Of a stretch of 41,933 nucleotides of DNA, positions 23,556 through 35,407 are shown piece by piece. The position numbers were made by a program, and so were the translations under genes. Position 1 is the first letter of the stretch. Every line of letters starts with the position of its first letter. This DNA is from Eubacterium sp. GTDB lineage: Bacteria > Bacillota > Clostridia > Lachnospirales > Lachnospiraceae. Where the stretch lies: contig JAIKYQ010000126.1 in the NCBI GenBank assembly GCA_024683035.1, forward strand, positions 1 through 41,933, read 5' to 3'. The notes below the pieces were generated by a model. It ran no database searches, was not told the DNA's origin, and saw only the letters and a program-made list of their open reading frames with translations.

Positions 23556-25433
23556 ATGTGCGGTATATGTGGGTTTACCGGAATGATCGATCAGCGGGAA
23601 CAGGTTCTGGATCGTATGATGACCCGGATCATTCACCGGGGGCCGGATGGGGCCGGTGTGTATAAAGATGACCGGATCATCATGGGGCACCGCCGTTTGT
23701 CGATCATCGATCTGGAAGGCGGCGACCAGCCCATGAAAAACGAAGACGGCAGTCTGATCATCACCTTTAACGGGGAAATATACAATTACCGGGAACTCAG
23801 GGAAGAACTGCTCGCGGCCGGACATGTATTTGCCAGCCAGTCAGACACGGAAGTGCTGCTGCACGGGTATGAGGAGTGGCAGGAAGCGCTCCTGGACAGG
23901 CTGCGCGGCATGTTTGCGTTTGTGATCTGGGATAAGAACAGGAATGAACTGTTCGGCGCCAGAGATATGTTCGGAATCAAGCCGTTCTATTATGCAGAGA
24001 CAGAAGGACAGTTTCTGTATGGCTCCGAAATCAAAAGCATGCTGGAGTATCCGGCCTATGAGCGGCAGGTCAATACGGAAGCACTGGAACAGTATCTGTC
24101 TTTTGAGTATTCTGTCCTGCCCGAGACTTTTTTCAAGGGGATCTTCCGCCTGCTGCCCGGCCATTATCTGCGGTGGCAGGAGGGCCGTCTGACAATCTCG
24201 CGCTATTTTGATCCCATGCTGATGCCGGAAAAAACAGTGGATCATGAAAAGCTGATCGACGAGATCGACCGCACACTGCAGGAATCGATCCGGTATCATA
24301 TGGTCAGTGACGTAGAAGTGGCATCCCTGCTTTCCAGCGGCGTAGACTCCAGTTACGTGGCCTGCCATTTCGGGGGCGGCCGCACCTACACGGTCGGCTT
24401 TGATTACGAAACCTACAACGAGATCCCGTATGCGGAAAAACTGTCGGCACGGCTGGGAGTGAAAAACCGCAGCAAAGTGATTTCCACGGAAGAATACTGG
24501 GAGGCGCTTTCGCGCATTCAGTATTTTATGGATGAACCGCTGGCGGATGCGTCGGCTTCGGCGCTGTACTTTGTAGACCGGGAAGCGGCCAAAGAGGTCA
24601 AGGTCATCCTTTCCGGAGAGGGATCGGATGAACTGTTCGGCGGCTATGTGATCTATCACGAACCGATGTCACTGGCAAAATATGAAGCGCTTCCCGGAGG
24701 ACTGCGCAAAGCCCTGGCTGCGGGTGTAAAAAAACTGCCGGGCCATCCCAAGGGAAAGGGCTTTCTGATGCGCGGCGCCAAAAGCGTGGAAGAACGGTTT
24801 ATCGGCAATGCCAACGTGTTTACGACGGAGCAGCGCCGTCAGGTGCTGAAGTATACGACGCCGCACGCAGATCCCGCCGGCCTGACAGCACCCTGCTATG
24901 CCAAGGTCAGTCATCTGCAGGATACGGAAAAGATGCAGTACATCGATCTGAACTTCTGGCTGCCCGGAGACATCCTACTGAAAGCCGATAAAATGAGTAT
25001 GGCCCATTCGCTGGAAAGCCGCGTACCGTTCCTGGACCGCGGCGTATACGAATGCGCCAGAAAAATCCCGCTGTATGAAAAGGTGACGGATCAGAACACG
25101 AAAGTCTGTTTCCGGGAAGCGGCGCACCGCTATCTCTCACAAGAACAGGCCGAGAAGAAAAAACTGGGATTCCCCGTTCCGATCCGGATCTGGCTGCGGC
25201 AGGACAAGTACTACAACATTGTGAAAACAGCCTTCACGAGTCCGGAAGCAGAACAGTTCTTCCATACAGAGGCCCTGGTAAAACTGCTCGATGAACACAA
25301 AGCCGGCAAAGAAGACTATGCTCGGCATATCTGGGTCGTCTACATGTTCCTGCTCTGGTACAGGGAGTACTTTGTAGATGGCGGCTGCAGCGTTACGCTG
25401 GAAGAGGAGCGCGCGCGGGACCGGGCCGTCTGA
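23556..25433 (+). CDS. asnB: Asparagine synthase (glutamine-hydrolysing)
   Basis: A 625-residue cytoplasmic enzyme making asparagine from aspartate, ATP and glutamine. The N-terminal class II glutaminase begins MCGICGF with Cys2 as nucleophile and continues with IIHRGPDGAG, GHRRLSIIDLEGG, FNGEIYN and DTEVLLHGYE. The C-terminal synthetase has the PP-loop LLSSGVDSS near residue 258, GEGSDELFGGY and LESRVPFLD. Length is normal. The ATG is preceded by AGGGGAG, and Cys2 fixes the start, since it must be exposed after Met removal. Upstream in-frame codons are therefore excluded. Confidence 0.96.
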   Translation: MCGICGFTGMIDQREQVLDRMMTRIIHRGPDGAGVYKDDRIIMGHRRLSIIDLEGGDQPMKNEDGSLIITFNGEIYNYRELREELLAAGHVFASQSDTEVLLHGYEEWQEALLDRLRGMFAFVIWDKNRNELFGARDMFGIKPFYYAETEGQFLYGSEIKSMLEYPAYERQVNTEALEQYLSFEYSVLPETFFKGIFRLLPGHYLRWQEGRLTISRYFDPMLMPEKTVDHEKLIDEIDRTLQESIRYHMVSDVEVASLLSSGVDSSYVACHFGGGRTYTVGFDYETYNEIPYAEKLSARLGVKNRSKVISTEEYWEALSRIQYFMDEPLADASASALYFVDREAAKEVKVILSGEGSDELFGGYVIYHEPMSLAKYEALPGGLRKALAAGVKKLPGHPKGKGFLMRGAKSVEERFIGNANVFTTEQRRQVLKYTTPHADPAGLTAPCYAKVSHLQDTEKMQYIDLNFWLPGDILLKADKMSMAHSLESRVPFLDRGVYECARKIPLYEKVTDQNTKVCFREAAHRYLSQEQAEKKKLGFPVPIRIWLRQDKYYNIVKTAFTSPEAEQFFHTEALVKLLDEHKAGKEDYARHIWVVYMFLLWYREYFVDGGCSVTLEEERARDRAV

Positions 25434-25539
25434 CCGGGACGGCAGGGCGGCGGCTGCAGAAGCCGGATGAGCCGGCGGTGGGTGTTTTGATCCGGACAGA
25501 AGATTCGGTGTAATTTATACCGCACCGGGAAAATACAGG

Positions 25540-25568
25540 TTGACAAACAGGAATGGGAGTGCTACATT
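25540..25568 (+). promoter_or_regulatory. Promoter of the hrcA-grpE-dnaK-dnaJ operon
   Basis: Perfect TTGACA (25540-25545), a 17-nt spacer, TACATT (25563-25568), 13 nt upstream of the CIRCE operator. This is the classical housekeeping promoter plus CIRCE arrangement. Confidence 0.88.
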
Positions 25569-25581
25569 ATCGATGAAGATA

Positions 25582-25608
25582 TTAGCACTCTATTTATTTG
25601 AGTGCTAA
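25582..25608 (+). promoter_or_regulatory. CIRCE operator (HrcA binding site)
   Basis: Perfect TTAGCACTC, a 9-nt spacer, GAGTGCTAA, the consensus inverted repeat. It lies at the expected transcription start, 36 nt before hrcA, so HrcA should repress its own operon. No second CIRCE was seen in the window. Confidence 0.97.
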
Positions 25609-25644
25609 CAGATAAGCCGAAGAGGAAATACCAGAGGAAATGCC

Positions 25645-26721
25645 ATGGAACTGGACGAGAGAAAAAAGATTATTCTGAAAGCAATCATTCAGAACTATCT
25701 GGAGACCGGTGAACCGGTCGGGTCGCGGACGATCTCGAAGTATACGACACTGAATCTGAGTTCGGCGACGATCCGGAACGAGATGTCGGATCTGGAGGAA
25801 ATGGGGTACATTCTGCAGCCGCACACCTCCGCGGGACGGATTCCTTCTGATAAAGGATACCGGCTCTATGTAAATGAGCTGATCGAGCAGAAGAATCAGG
25901 AGGTCGACGATGTCAAAGAGCTGATGATCGAAAAGACCGACCGCCTGGAAAAGGTGCTGAAACAGGTCGTACAGGTGCTGGCGAAGAACACGAATTACGC
26001 GACGATGATCGCCGGACCTTCGTATCATCAGAACAGCATCAAGTTCATTCAGCTTTCCAGTATCAACGGCGGGCAGATCCTGGCAACGATCGTGGCGGAA
26101 GGCAATCTGGTGAAAAACCAGTTGATCAAGGTGGACGAACCGATCGATGAAGACAGTCTGCTGGAGCTGAATCTGCTGCTGAACACACAGCTGAACGGGC
26201 TGACGATCGGCGAGATCAATCTCGACATGATCACCCGCATGAAACAGCAGGCGGGGATACACAGTGAAGTGGTAGCCAGTGTGGTCGACGCGGTGGCGGA
26301 AGCCATACAGCCGGATGAAGAAGATATGCCGATCTATACCAGCGGCGCAACCAATATTTTCAACTATCCGGAACTGGCGGACTCGGCCAGAGCCCGGGAA
26401 CTGATCTCGGCATTCGAGGATAAACGGGAACTGGCGGAAATGATCCGTGAGACAAGTGCGGAGGATGACGGGACCGAGATCACGGCTTATATCGGGACGG
26501 AATCACCGCTGGCCAATATGAAAGAGTGCTCTGTTGTTACAGCCCAGTACGAACTGGGACATGGTATGAAAGGAACCGTGGCGATCGTCGGACCGCGGCG
26601 GATGGATTATAAAAACGTGGTGGAAAACCTGCGGAACCTGAAAGCACAGCTGAATACGATGTTCGGATCCGGCGATATGGTGCTCGAAGGACCGAAAGAA
26701 GAGCCCCCGGCCGGGCAGTAG
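25645..26721 (+). CDS. hrcA: Heat-inducible transcription repressor HrcA
   Basis: A 358-residue repressor of class I heat-shock genes that binds CIRCE and needs GroEL for activity (family knowledge). The N-terminal winged helix is evident (RKKIILKAIIQNYLETGEPVGS, then SSATIRNEMSDLEEMGYI and HTSAGRIPSDKGYRLYV, about 7-74). The GAF-like central domain and the C-terminal GTVAIVGPRRMDYKNVV segment are present. The ATG follows AAGAGGAAA. It is the first gene of its operon; grpE follows after 63 nt. Confidence 0.97.
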   Translation: MELDERKKIILKAIIQNYLETGEPVGSRTISKYTTLNLSSATIRNEMSDLEEMGYILQPHTSAGRIPSDKGYRLYVNELIEQKNQEVDDVKELMIEKTDRLEKVLKQVVQVLAKNTNYATMIAGPSYHQNSIKFIQLSSINGGQILATIVAEGNLVKNQLIKVDEPIDEDSLLELNLLLNTQLNGLTIGEINLDMITRMKQQAGIHSEVVASVVDAVAEAIQPDEEDMPIYTSGATNIFNYPELADSARARELISAFEDKRELAEMIRETSAEDDGTEITAYIGTESPLANMKECSVVTAQYELGHGMKGTVAIVGPRRMDYKNVVENLRNLKAQLNTMFGSGDMVLEGPKEEPPAGQ

Positions 26722-26784
26722 CAGACAGCTCCGACGCGGGAAACGGCGGGTTTTGTCCGGGCCGCGTAAGGAAAGGAGATAAGT

Positions 26785-29447
<2,663 letters not shown>

Positions 29448-29467
29448 GGACAATATGACAGCAAGAA

Positions 29468-29506
29468 AGGATTCCGCAGGAAGGCAGGCCCTTCCTGCGG
29501 AATCCT
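29468..29506 (+). other. Long perfect hairpin in the dnaK-dnaJ spacer
   Basis: A 17-bp perfect stem (29468-29484 with 29490-29506; arms begin AGGATTCCGCAGGAAGG) with a 5-nt CAGGC loop in the 74-nt spacer. No T-run follows and the dnaJ ribosome binding site comes 4-8 nt later, so a role in mRNA processing, stability or control of dnaJ translation is more likely than termination (inference). Confidence 0.75.
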
Positions 29507-29521
29507 GTCGGAGAGAAAAGT

Positions 29522-30673
29522 ATGGCAGACAAAAAACGCGATTATTATGAAGTGCTCGGCGTGGACCGCAATGCCGGTGACGATGATCTGAAGCGGGCCT
29601 ATCGTAAACTGGCCAAAAAGTATCATCCGGACATCAATCCGGGTGACAAGGAGGCCGAGGAAAAATTCAAGGAAGCGACAGAAGCCTACGGTGTGCTCAG
29701 TGACCCGGAAAAGCGGCGTCAGTACGATCAGTTCGGGCATGCTGCGTTTGAGGGAGGCGCCGGCGGCAGAGGCGGCTTCGATTTCAGCGGTATGGACTTC
29801 AGCGATATTTTCGGCGGTATGGGCGGATTCGGAGATATATTCAGCGATCTGTTCGGCGGCGGGGCATCCCGCAGCAGCAACAGCGGACCGCGTCGCGGAG
29901 CCAGCCTCAGGGCTATGGTCCATCTGACTTTTGAGGAAGCAGTATTCGGCTGCACGAAGGAACTGGAGCTGACCCTGAAAGATACCTGCCAGACCTGCGG
30001 CGGAACAGGGGCCAAACCGGGTACGTCGCCGGAAACCTGTCCGAACTGCCATGGAAGCGGCCAGATCCGGCAGACACAGCAGTCCCTGTTCGGCATGATG
30101 CAGAATATCAGCACCTGTCCGAAGTGCGGCGGCAGCGGCAAGATCATCCGGGAAAAATGCCCGGATTGTTCCGGAAGCGGCTACATCGCCGCCAGAAAGA
30201 AGATCCAGGTCGATGTGCCGGCCGGTATCGATGACGGACAGAGCATCCGGATCCGGGATAAAGGTGAACCGGGTAAAAACGGCGGTCCCCGCGGCGATCT
30301 TCTGGTACAGGTTTCCGTATCCAAGCATCCGATCTTCCAGCGGGAAGGTGTGAATATTTTCTCCTCGGCGCCGCTGACCTTTGCACAGGCGGCACTTGGC
30401 GGAGATATCCTCATCAACACGGTGGACGGAGATGTGCTGTATACGGTGAAGCCGGGTACGCAGACCGATACCAGGATCCGCCTGCGCGGCAAAGGCGTAC
30501 CGTCGATCCACAATAAGAACGTGCGCGGCGATCATTACGTTACACTGATCGTACAGACACCGACCCATCTGAACGCAGAAGCGAAAGAAGCCCTGAAAGC
30601 GTTTGATGAGGCCTGCGGCAATGCGCCCGGAGCCGGCGAGAAGAAAAAGAGGCGGGGATTCCGGAAATCATAA
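29522..30673 (+). CDS. dnaJ: Chaperone DnaJ (Hsp40)
   Basis: A 383-residue type I Hsp40. The J domain (1-70) has the HPD motif (YHPDINPGD); a Gly/Phe-rich region follows (about 75-125). The zinc-binding domain has four CxxCxGxG-type repeats ([32 protein letters not shown]). The substrate-binding C-terminal domains end in an unusual basic tail ([11 protein letters not shown]). It stimulates DnaK ATPase and delivers substrates. GAGAGAAAAGT precedes the ATG. No terminator is seen; the second repeat copy begins 9 nt after the stop and may take that role. Confidence 0.97.
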   Translation: MADKKRDYYEVLGVDRNAGDDDLKRAYRKLAKKYHPDINPGDKEAEEKFKEATEAYGVLSDPEKRRQYDQFGHAAFEGGAGGRGGFDFSGMDFSDIFGGMGGFGDIFSDLFGGGASRSSNSGPRRGASLRAMVHLTFEEAVFGCTKELELTLKDTCQTCGGTGAKPGTSPETCPNCHGSGQIRQTQQSLFGMMQNISTCPKCGGSGKIIREKCPDCSGSGYIAARKKIQVDVPAGIDDGQSIRIRDKGEPGKNGGPRGDLLVQVSVSKHPIFQREGVNIFSSAPLTFAQAALGGDILINTVDGDVLYTVKPGTQTDTRIRLRGKGVPSIHNKNVRGDHYVTLIVQTPTHLNAEAKEALKAFDEACGNAPGAGEKKKRRGFRKS

Positions 30674-30681
30674 GTTTCTGA

Positions 30682-31057
30682 ACGGACGCATTCCTCCCGG
30701 ATACAGAACCCCAACGCCGACACGCTTGCGCTTGGTCGCATTGGCAGCGGTACTAGGCTCGCCTGACAGGCTCGCCAAGGACCGGCCATGCTCCGACAGT
30801 CGGCTTATGGGGACCTGTTTCCAGTCGGAATGCTGGTTTCCAAAACGTGGATCGCAGCCGGCGGGCACATACTTTTACAAGCGCGCATTCTGAAAGGAAC
30901 GAAGCTGAGATCCATCGTATACGTAGACTTAGAGCCGGGGATATGAACATATCGTTCGTGAATATCCCAGGCTCGTAGTCGAAGTAAACGATTAGCTCAG
31001 CGGAGTGGTTCAGACAAGCGGTAAAAATATGTGCCCGCCGGCTGCCATACATCGTAT
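30682..31057. repeat. Structured dispersed repeat, copy 2 (inverted relative to copy 1)
   Basis: About 376 nt matching copy 1 in the opposite orientation. The 192-nt palindromic half (30854-31045) has 25-bp terminal inverted repeats with one mismatch (30854-30878 and 31021-31045). Its central stem (30926-30943 with 30963-30980) keeps 15 of 18 pairs although many bases differ from copy 1; several differences are compensatory. The other half (30682-30853) starts ACGGACGC and includes the conserved CCGACAGTCGG hairpin. The 29-nt block present in copy 1 is missing. The element fills the gap between dnaJ and prmA. A separate 14-nt perfect palindrome (AAATCTATAGATTT, 31060-31073) follows directly. 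Confidence 0.93.
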
Positions 31058-31150
31058 TCAAATCTATAGATTTCCGCCATGTTATGGCCGGTGCGGACTA
31101 CCGGGATACCAGACAGGCATATTATTTAGGAATAGCAGGTAAGAACAGAT

Positions 31151-32155
31151 ATGAAATGGAAAAAATTCCGTCTGACGACGACGGAAGAGGCGGAAGACAT
31201 CGTGATCGCCACGCTGGCAGAATGCGGGATCGAGGGCGTGGAGATCGTTGACAAGGCGCCTTTGACAGAGGCAGAAAAGCAGCAGATGTTCGTGGATATC
31301 CCGCTGCAGGAAGCAGAGGATGACGGCGTCGCCCAACTGTTTTTCTATCTGGATCCGGAAGAGGATTATGAGCCGGTTCTTGCCCGTATAAGGGAAGAAC
31401 TGGCTTCTCTGCGTGATTTTACGGATATAGGCAGCGGTGCGATCGACATCTCAGAGACCGAAGATGTAGATTGGATCAACAACTGGAAACAGTATTTCAA
31501 ACAGTTTACCATAGACGGAGATATTCTGGTTGTGCCTTCCTGGGAAGAAGCTGCGGAAGAGGAAGGCAGCAGACTGGTCCTGCACATCGATCCCGGTACG
31601 GCTTTCGGGACCGGGATGCACGAGACCACGCAGCTCTGCATCCGGCAGCTGAAGAAATACCTGAAGCCGGAAGACGAGATTCTGGATGTCGGTACCGGGA
31701 GCGGGATCCTTGCGATCATAGCCTGCAAATTGGGAGCCGGACATGCGCTGGGGACCGATCTGGATCCCTGTGCCGTGCCGGCGGTGCAGGAAAACTGCGA
31801 AGCAAACGGGCTGGCCGGCCGCCAGGTTTTCCTGTCTGCAGACGGAGAGAACGGATCCGCAGGAAAAGCAGATCTGGATCTTCTGCTGGGCAACCTGATT
31901 GATGACGCACAGGTGCAGGAGTGCGTGGGCCGGGACAGATACGATATCGTGCTGGCCAATATTCTGGCAGATATACTGGTTCCACTGATGCCGGCGGCGG
32001 CTGCAGCGATGAAACCGGGCGGGATCTGTATTCTGTCCGGCATTCTGGAAGGACAGGAAGGAAAAGTCATCACGGCGGCAGAAAATGCCGGACTGGAAAC
32101 AGAGGAGATTACCCGGCAGGGCGAATGGGTCGGCGTCACCTGCAAAAAACCGTAA
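31151..32155 (+). CDS. prmA: Ribosomal protein L11 methyltransferase
   Basis: A 334-residue SAM-dependent enzyme that methylates L11. The N-terminal recognition domain (1 to about 110) is followed by WINNWKQYFKQF, the GTAFGTGMHETT segment, motif I LDVGTGSGILAI (about 179-190) and NILADILVPL, diagnostic for PrmA. It begins the prmA-rsmE-desulfurase-thiI series, an order found in other Firmicutes downstream of dnaJ. The ribosome binding site is modest (GCAGGTAAGA). Confidence 0.95.
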   Translation: MKWKKFRLTTTEEAEDIVIATLAECGIEGVEIVDKAPLTEAEKQQMFVDIPLQEAEDDGVAQLFFYLDPEEDYEPVLARIREELASLRDFTDIGSGAIDISETEDVDWINNWKQYFKQFTIDGDILVVPSWEEAAEEEGSRLVLHIDPGTAFGTGMHETTQLCIRQLKKYLKPEDEILDVGTGSGILAIIACKLGAGHALGTDLDPCAVPAVQENCEANGLAGRQVFLSADGENGSAGKADLDLLLGNLIDDAQVQECVGRDRYDIVLANILADILVPLMPAAAAAMKPGGICILSGILEGQEGKVITAAENAGLETEEITRQGEWVGVTCKKP

Positions 32156-32173
32156 CGGCTGAAAAGAGGGATT

Positions 32174-32941
32174 ATGTACCGTTTTTTCTGTGATCATACG
32201 CAGCTGCAAAATGGAACGTTCCGGATCACCGGCGAGGATGTCCGGCATATCCGGCTCGTTCTCCGCATGAAACCCGGGGAGGAAATCCTGGTCTCCTGCG
32301 GAGATGACTGGGAGTATACCTGTGAGATCACGGATTTGGCCGAGGACGAAGTGCTGGCAAAGGTGACGGATGTGCAGAAACCGGGGCGGGAACTTCCTTC
32401 CCGGATTACACTCTTTCAATGTCTTCCCAAGGGTGATAAAATGGAGACCGTTATTCAGAAGGCGGTCGAACTGGGAGCGGCGGAGATTGTTCCGGTGGCT
32501 TCAAAACGATGTGTGGTGAAGCTGGATCAGAAAAAGGCAAAAGCCCGGGTCGCCCGCTGGAATGCTGTGGCGGAAAGTGCGGCAAAACAGGCCAAACGGA
32601 TGGTGATCCCGACAGTACGGGATGTGCTGACATTCCCGGAAGCACTGAGCTATGCACAGGCAGCCGGGCGGGATTCGAGTATGCCGGAGCAACCGGTTTT
32701 ACTCATCCCGTACGAACATGCTTCCGGTATGGAAAAGACAAGGGAACTGCTGTCGCAGATCCGGCCCGGCCAGCCGGTGGCGGTCCTGATCGGCCCGGAA
32801 GGCGGCTTTGAAGAAACAGAAGTACAGGCGGCACAGGAAGCCGGGTTCCGGACGATAACATTGGGAAAACGGATCCTGCGTACAGAAACAGCGGGAATGA
32901 CCGTGTTGTCGGTCCTGATGTATTTGCTTGAGGAAAACTGA
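32174..32941 (+). CDS. rsmE: 16S rRNA (uracil1498-N3)-methyltransferase RsmE
   Basis: A 255-residue SPOUT-class methyltransferase. Visible are the N-terminal PUA-like part (HIRLVLRMKPGEEI), ALPKGDKMET-type signature (QCLPKGDKMETVIQKAVELGA), AAKQAKR and the knotted SAM site VLIGPEGGFEETEV with LGKRILRTETA near the C-terminus. GAAAAGAGGG precedes the ATG. It lies 18 nt after prmA and its stop almost touches the start of the desulfurase gene. Confidence 0.95.
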   Translation: MYRFFCDHTQLQNGTFRITGEDVRHIRLVLRMKPGEEILVSCGDDWEYTCEITDLAEDEVLAKVTDVQKPGRELPSRITLFQCLPKGDKMETVIQKAVELGAAEIVPVASKRCVVKLDQKKAKARVARWNAVAESAAKQAKRMVIPTVRDVLTFPEALSYAQAAGRDSSMPEQPVLLIPYEHASGMEKTRELLSQIRPGQPVAVLIGPEGGFEETEVQAAQEAGFRTITLGKRILRTETAGMTVLSVLMYLLEEN

Positions 32942-32942
32942 C

Positions 32943-34100
32943 ATGGAAGTCTATCTCGATAATGCGGCAACAACAGTCTGCTATCCGGAAACGGCGGATA
33001 TCGTGCGGGAAACGATGCTTCTGGCATACGGCAATCCGTCTTCCATGCACCATAAGGGTGTGGAAGCGGAAGGCTATATCCGGCATACAACCGAAATCCT
33101 GGCGGATATTCTGAAAGTTAAAGAGAAAGAAATCTATTATACGTCAGGCGGGACGGAGGCGGACAACTGGGCACTGACCGGAACGGCGCAGGCGTACAGG
33201 CGCCGCGGAAAACATATCATTTCTACGGCCGTGGAGCACCCAGCCGTATCGGCGACCCTGGAGAGCCTGAAGGAACAGGGGTTTGAAGTGACGATCCTGC
33301 CGGTCGACCGGGAAGGATTTGTTACGGCAGAGCAGGTCTGTGAGGCGCTGCGGGAGGACACGATCCTGGTGTCGGTCATGATGGTCAACAACGAGATCGG
33401 GACCCTCGAACCGGTGGCAGAGATCGGAGAGCGGATCCATAAAGCAAAACCGGACATTGTGTTTCACGTAGACGCCGTGCAGGCATTCGGAAAATACCGT
33501 ATCCGTCCGAAGAACATGCAGATCGATCTGCTTTCAGTCAGCGGCCACAAGATCCACGGACCCAAAGGCGTCGGTTTCCTGTATGCGGATGAGCGGGTGC
33601 GGCTGGTACCTCTGGTGCACGGAGGCGGTCAGCAGAAAGGGATGCGATCCGGTACGGACAACGTATCCGGCGTAGCCGGCCTGGGGGCGGCGGCGCAGAA
33701 GATGTACGCGGATCTGGAACAAAACGTGGAACAGATGAGACGGTGCCGCGTCCTGCTGGCGGAAGGTCTTGCCGACATAGAAGGCGTTGTGCTTCATGGT
33801 CCGGCGGACCCGGATAGAACAGCTCCCTATATTCTGAATGCTTCTTTTGTCGGCATACGCAGCGAAGTATTGCTGCATACACTGGAGGATAAAGGCATCT
33901 ATGTGTCTGCGGGCAGTGCCTGTTCCACACATAAGCGGTCCGGCAGCCCGACCCTGACAGCCCTCGGCTGTCCGGAAAAAGAAAAAGAAAGTGCCATCCG
34001 CTTTAGCTTTTCCGAGAAGACCACAGAAGAGGAGATCCGGTACACCCTGCAGATCCTGCGGGAAACCGTCCCGATCCTGCGCAGATTTGTTCGGAAATGA
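32943..34100 (+). CDS. Cysteine desulfurase (NifS/IscS family), likely ThiI partner
   Basis: A 385-residue PLP enzyme that removes sulfur from cysteine as a protein-bound persulfide. It begins VYLDNAATT, has the internal-aldimine Lys in SGHKIHGPKG (Lys203) and the persulfide Cys in SAGSACS (about Cys327). The loop with this Cys is the length seen in the NifS/IscS group. Its position just before thiI matches the NifZ-ThiI pair of Bacillus, where the desulfurase supplies sulfur for 4-thiouridine (family knowledge), so this role is favoured over general Fe-S assembly. GAGGAAAA inside rsmE precedes the ATG. Confidence 0.93.
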   Translation: MEVYLDNAATTVCYPETADIVRETMLLAYGNPSSMHHKGVEAEGYIRHTTEILADILKVKEKEIYYTSGGTEADNWALTGTAQAYRRRGKHIISTAVEHPAVSATLESLKEQGFEVTILPVDREGFVTAEQVCEALREDTILVSVMMVNNEIGTLEPVAEIGERIHKAKPDIVFHVDAVQAFGKYRIRPKNMQIDLLSVSGHKIHGPKGVGFLYADERVRLVPLVHGGGQQKGMRSGTDNVSGVAGLGAAAQKMYADLEQNVEQMRRCRVLLAEGLADIEGVVLHGPADPDRTAPYILNASFVGIRSEVLLHTLEDKGIYVSAGSACSTHKRSGSPTLTALGCPEKEKESAIRFSFSEKTTEEEIRYTLQILRETVPILRRFVRK

Positions 34101-34151
34101 CAGAATCAGTAACTGATAAACCGAAATAATCCAAAGAAAAGGCAGAACAGC

Positions 34152-35330
34152 ATGACACAGGCTTTTTTGATCAAATACGCAGAAATCGGGATCAAGGGGA
34201 AGAACCGGCATTACTTTGAAGACCGGCTGGTGCATCATATCGTACGCAGCCTGCGGGATGTGGACGGGCAGTTCGAAGTGACCAAAGAATACGGCCGGAT
34301 CTATGTGTTTCCGCACGGTGCGTTCGACCGGGACGGCGTACTGCAGGCCTTGCAGTATGTCTTTGGCATTTCCGGGATCTGCCCGGTGAGCGTCATTGAG
34401 GATACGGAATTTGAGAACCTGAAGAAGGAAACAGTTCAGTTCATGAAGGAACTCTGCCCGGAGGAACGGCCGCAGACCTTTAAGGTGAACGCCCGCCGTT
34501 CCAACCGGAAGTATCCGAAGGATTCCATGCAGCTGAACGCTGATCTGGGAGAAGTCATCCTGCAGAACTGCCCCTGGCTGAAGGTTGACGTACACCATCC
34601 GGATATCCTGCTCAATGTGGAAGTGCGCGCCAGTATCTATCTGTATGCAGAGGAGATCCCCGGACCGGGCGGTATGCCGGTCGGGTCTAATGGCAGCGCC
34701 ATGCTGCTGCTTTCCGGAGGGATCGATTCTCCGGTTGCCGGATATATGGTTTCCAAGCGAGGTGTACAGCTGGATGCCGTTTATTTTCATGCGCCGCCCT
34801 ATACCAGTGAGCGGGCAAAACAGAAAGTAGTGGATCTGGCCAGGCAGGTAGCGAAATACAGCGGGCAGATCCGTCTGCATATCGTGAACTTTACAGATAT
34901 CCAGCTGGAGATCTACCAGAAATGTCCGCATGAAGAGCTGACGATCATCATGCGCCGGTATATGATGCGGATTGCGGAGAAGTTTGCGGAAAAAGACAAA
35001 TCGAAGGGATTGATCACGGGTGAGAGCATTGGCCAGGTGGCCAGTCAGACGATCGATTCCCTGGTGTGTACGAATGCGGTGTGCACGCTGCCGGTTTTCC
35101 GGCCGCTGATCGGATTCGACAAACAGGATATCGTCGCACTGGCGGAAAAGATCGGTACTTATGAAACTTCGATCCTGCCGTTTGAAGACTGCTGCACGAT
35201 CTTTGTGGCGAAACACCCGGTCACGCATCCGGTTTTGTCCGTGATCGAGCGGTCGGAGAAAAAGCTGGGAGAAGGAATAGAAGACATGGTACAGAAAGCC
35301 GTGGAAGAAGCAGAGCTGCTGGTTGTGTAA
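34152..35330 (+). CDS. thiI: tRNA 4-thiouridine sulfurtransferase ThiI (no rhodanese domain)
   Basis: A 392-residue enzyme that adenylates U8 of tRNA and inserts sulfur. An N-terminal ferredoxin-like part and THUMP domain (about 1-165) precede the PP-loop SGGIDSPVAGYM (about 188-199) and the GESIGQVASQT segment. The C-terminal rhodanese domain of enterobacterial ThiI is absent, as in Gram-positive forms, where the paired cysteine desulfurase gives sulfur directly. It is the last gene of the series, with a hairpin downstream. Confidence 0.96.
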   Translation: MTQAFLIKYAEIGIKGKNRHYFEDRLVHHIVRSLRDVDGQFEVTKEYGRIYVFPHGAFDRDGVLQALQYVFGISGICPVSVIEDTEFENLKKETVQFMKELCPEERPQTFKVNARRSNRKYPKDSMQLNADLGEVILQNCPWLKVDVHHPDILLNVEVRASIYLYAEEIPGPGGMPVGSNGSAMLLLSGGIDSPVAGYMVSKRGVQLDAVYFHAPPYTSERAKQKVVDLARQVAKYSGQIRLHIVNFTDIQLEIYQKCPHEELTIIMRRYMMRIAEKFAEKDKSKGLITGESIGQVASQTIDSLVCTNAVCTLPVFRPLIGFDKQDIVALAEKIGTYETSILPFEDCCTIFVAKHPVTHPVLSVIERSEKKLGEGIEDMVQKAVEEAELLVV

Positions 35331-35342
35331 GAATTAAGACAC

Positions 35343-35375
35343 AAAAAACGGCTCCGACATGCATGCGGAGCCGTT
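35343..35375 (-). terminator. Terminator of the Crh-like gene, shared with thiI
   Basis: AACGGCTCCG (35347-35356) pairs with CGGAGCCGTT (35366-35375). On the minus strand it is followed by TTTTTTG, a strong terminator for the Crh-like gene; on plus, CTTAT follows, so it may weakly terminate thiI as well. Confidence 0.85.
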
Positions 35376-35407
35376 CTTATACAACAATCCGGGAACAGAT
35401 AAACGGG

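Noticed and set aside
25425-25443. Hairpin GCCGTC/GACGGC at the end of asnB as a terminator
   Set aside because: Only 6 bp and no T-run follows on the plus strand.
30980-31025. A tRNA-like string (TTAGCTCAGCGGAGTGG) resembling a D-arm, inside repeat copy 2 and also in copy 1
   Set aside because: No acceptor stem, anticodon arm or T-arm can be placed around it; the segment belongs to the arms of the palindromic repeat.
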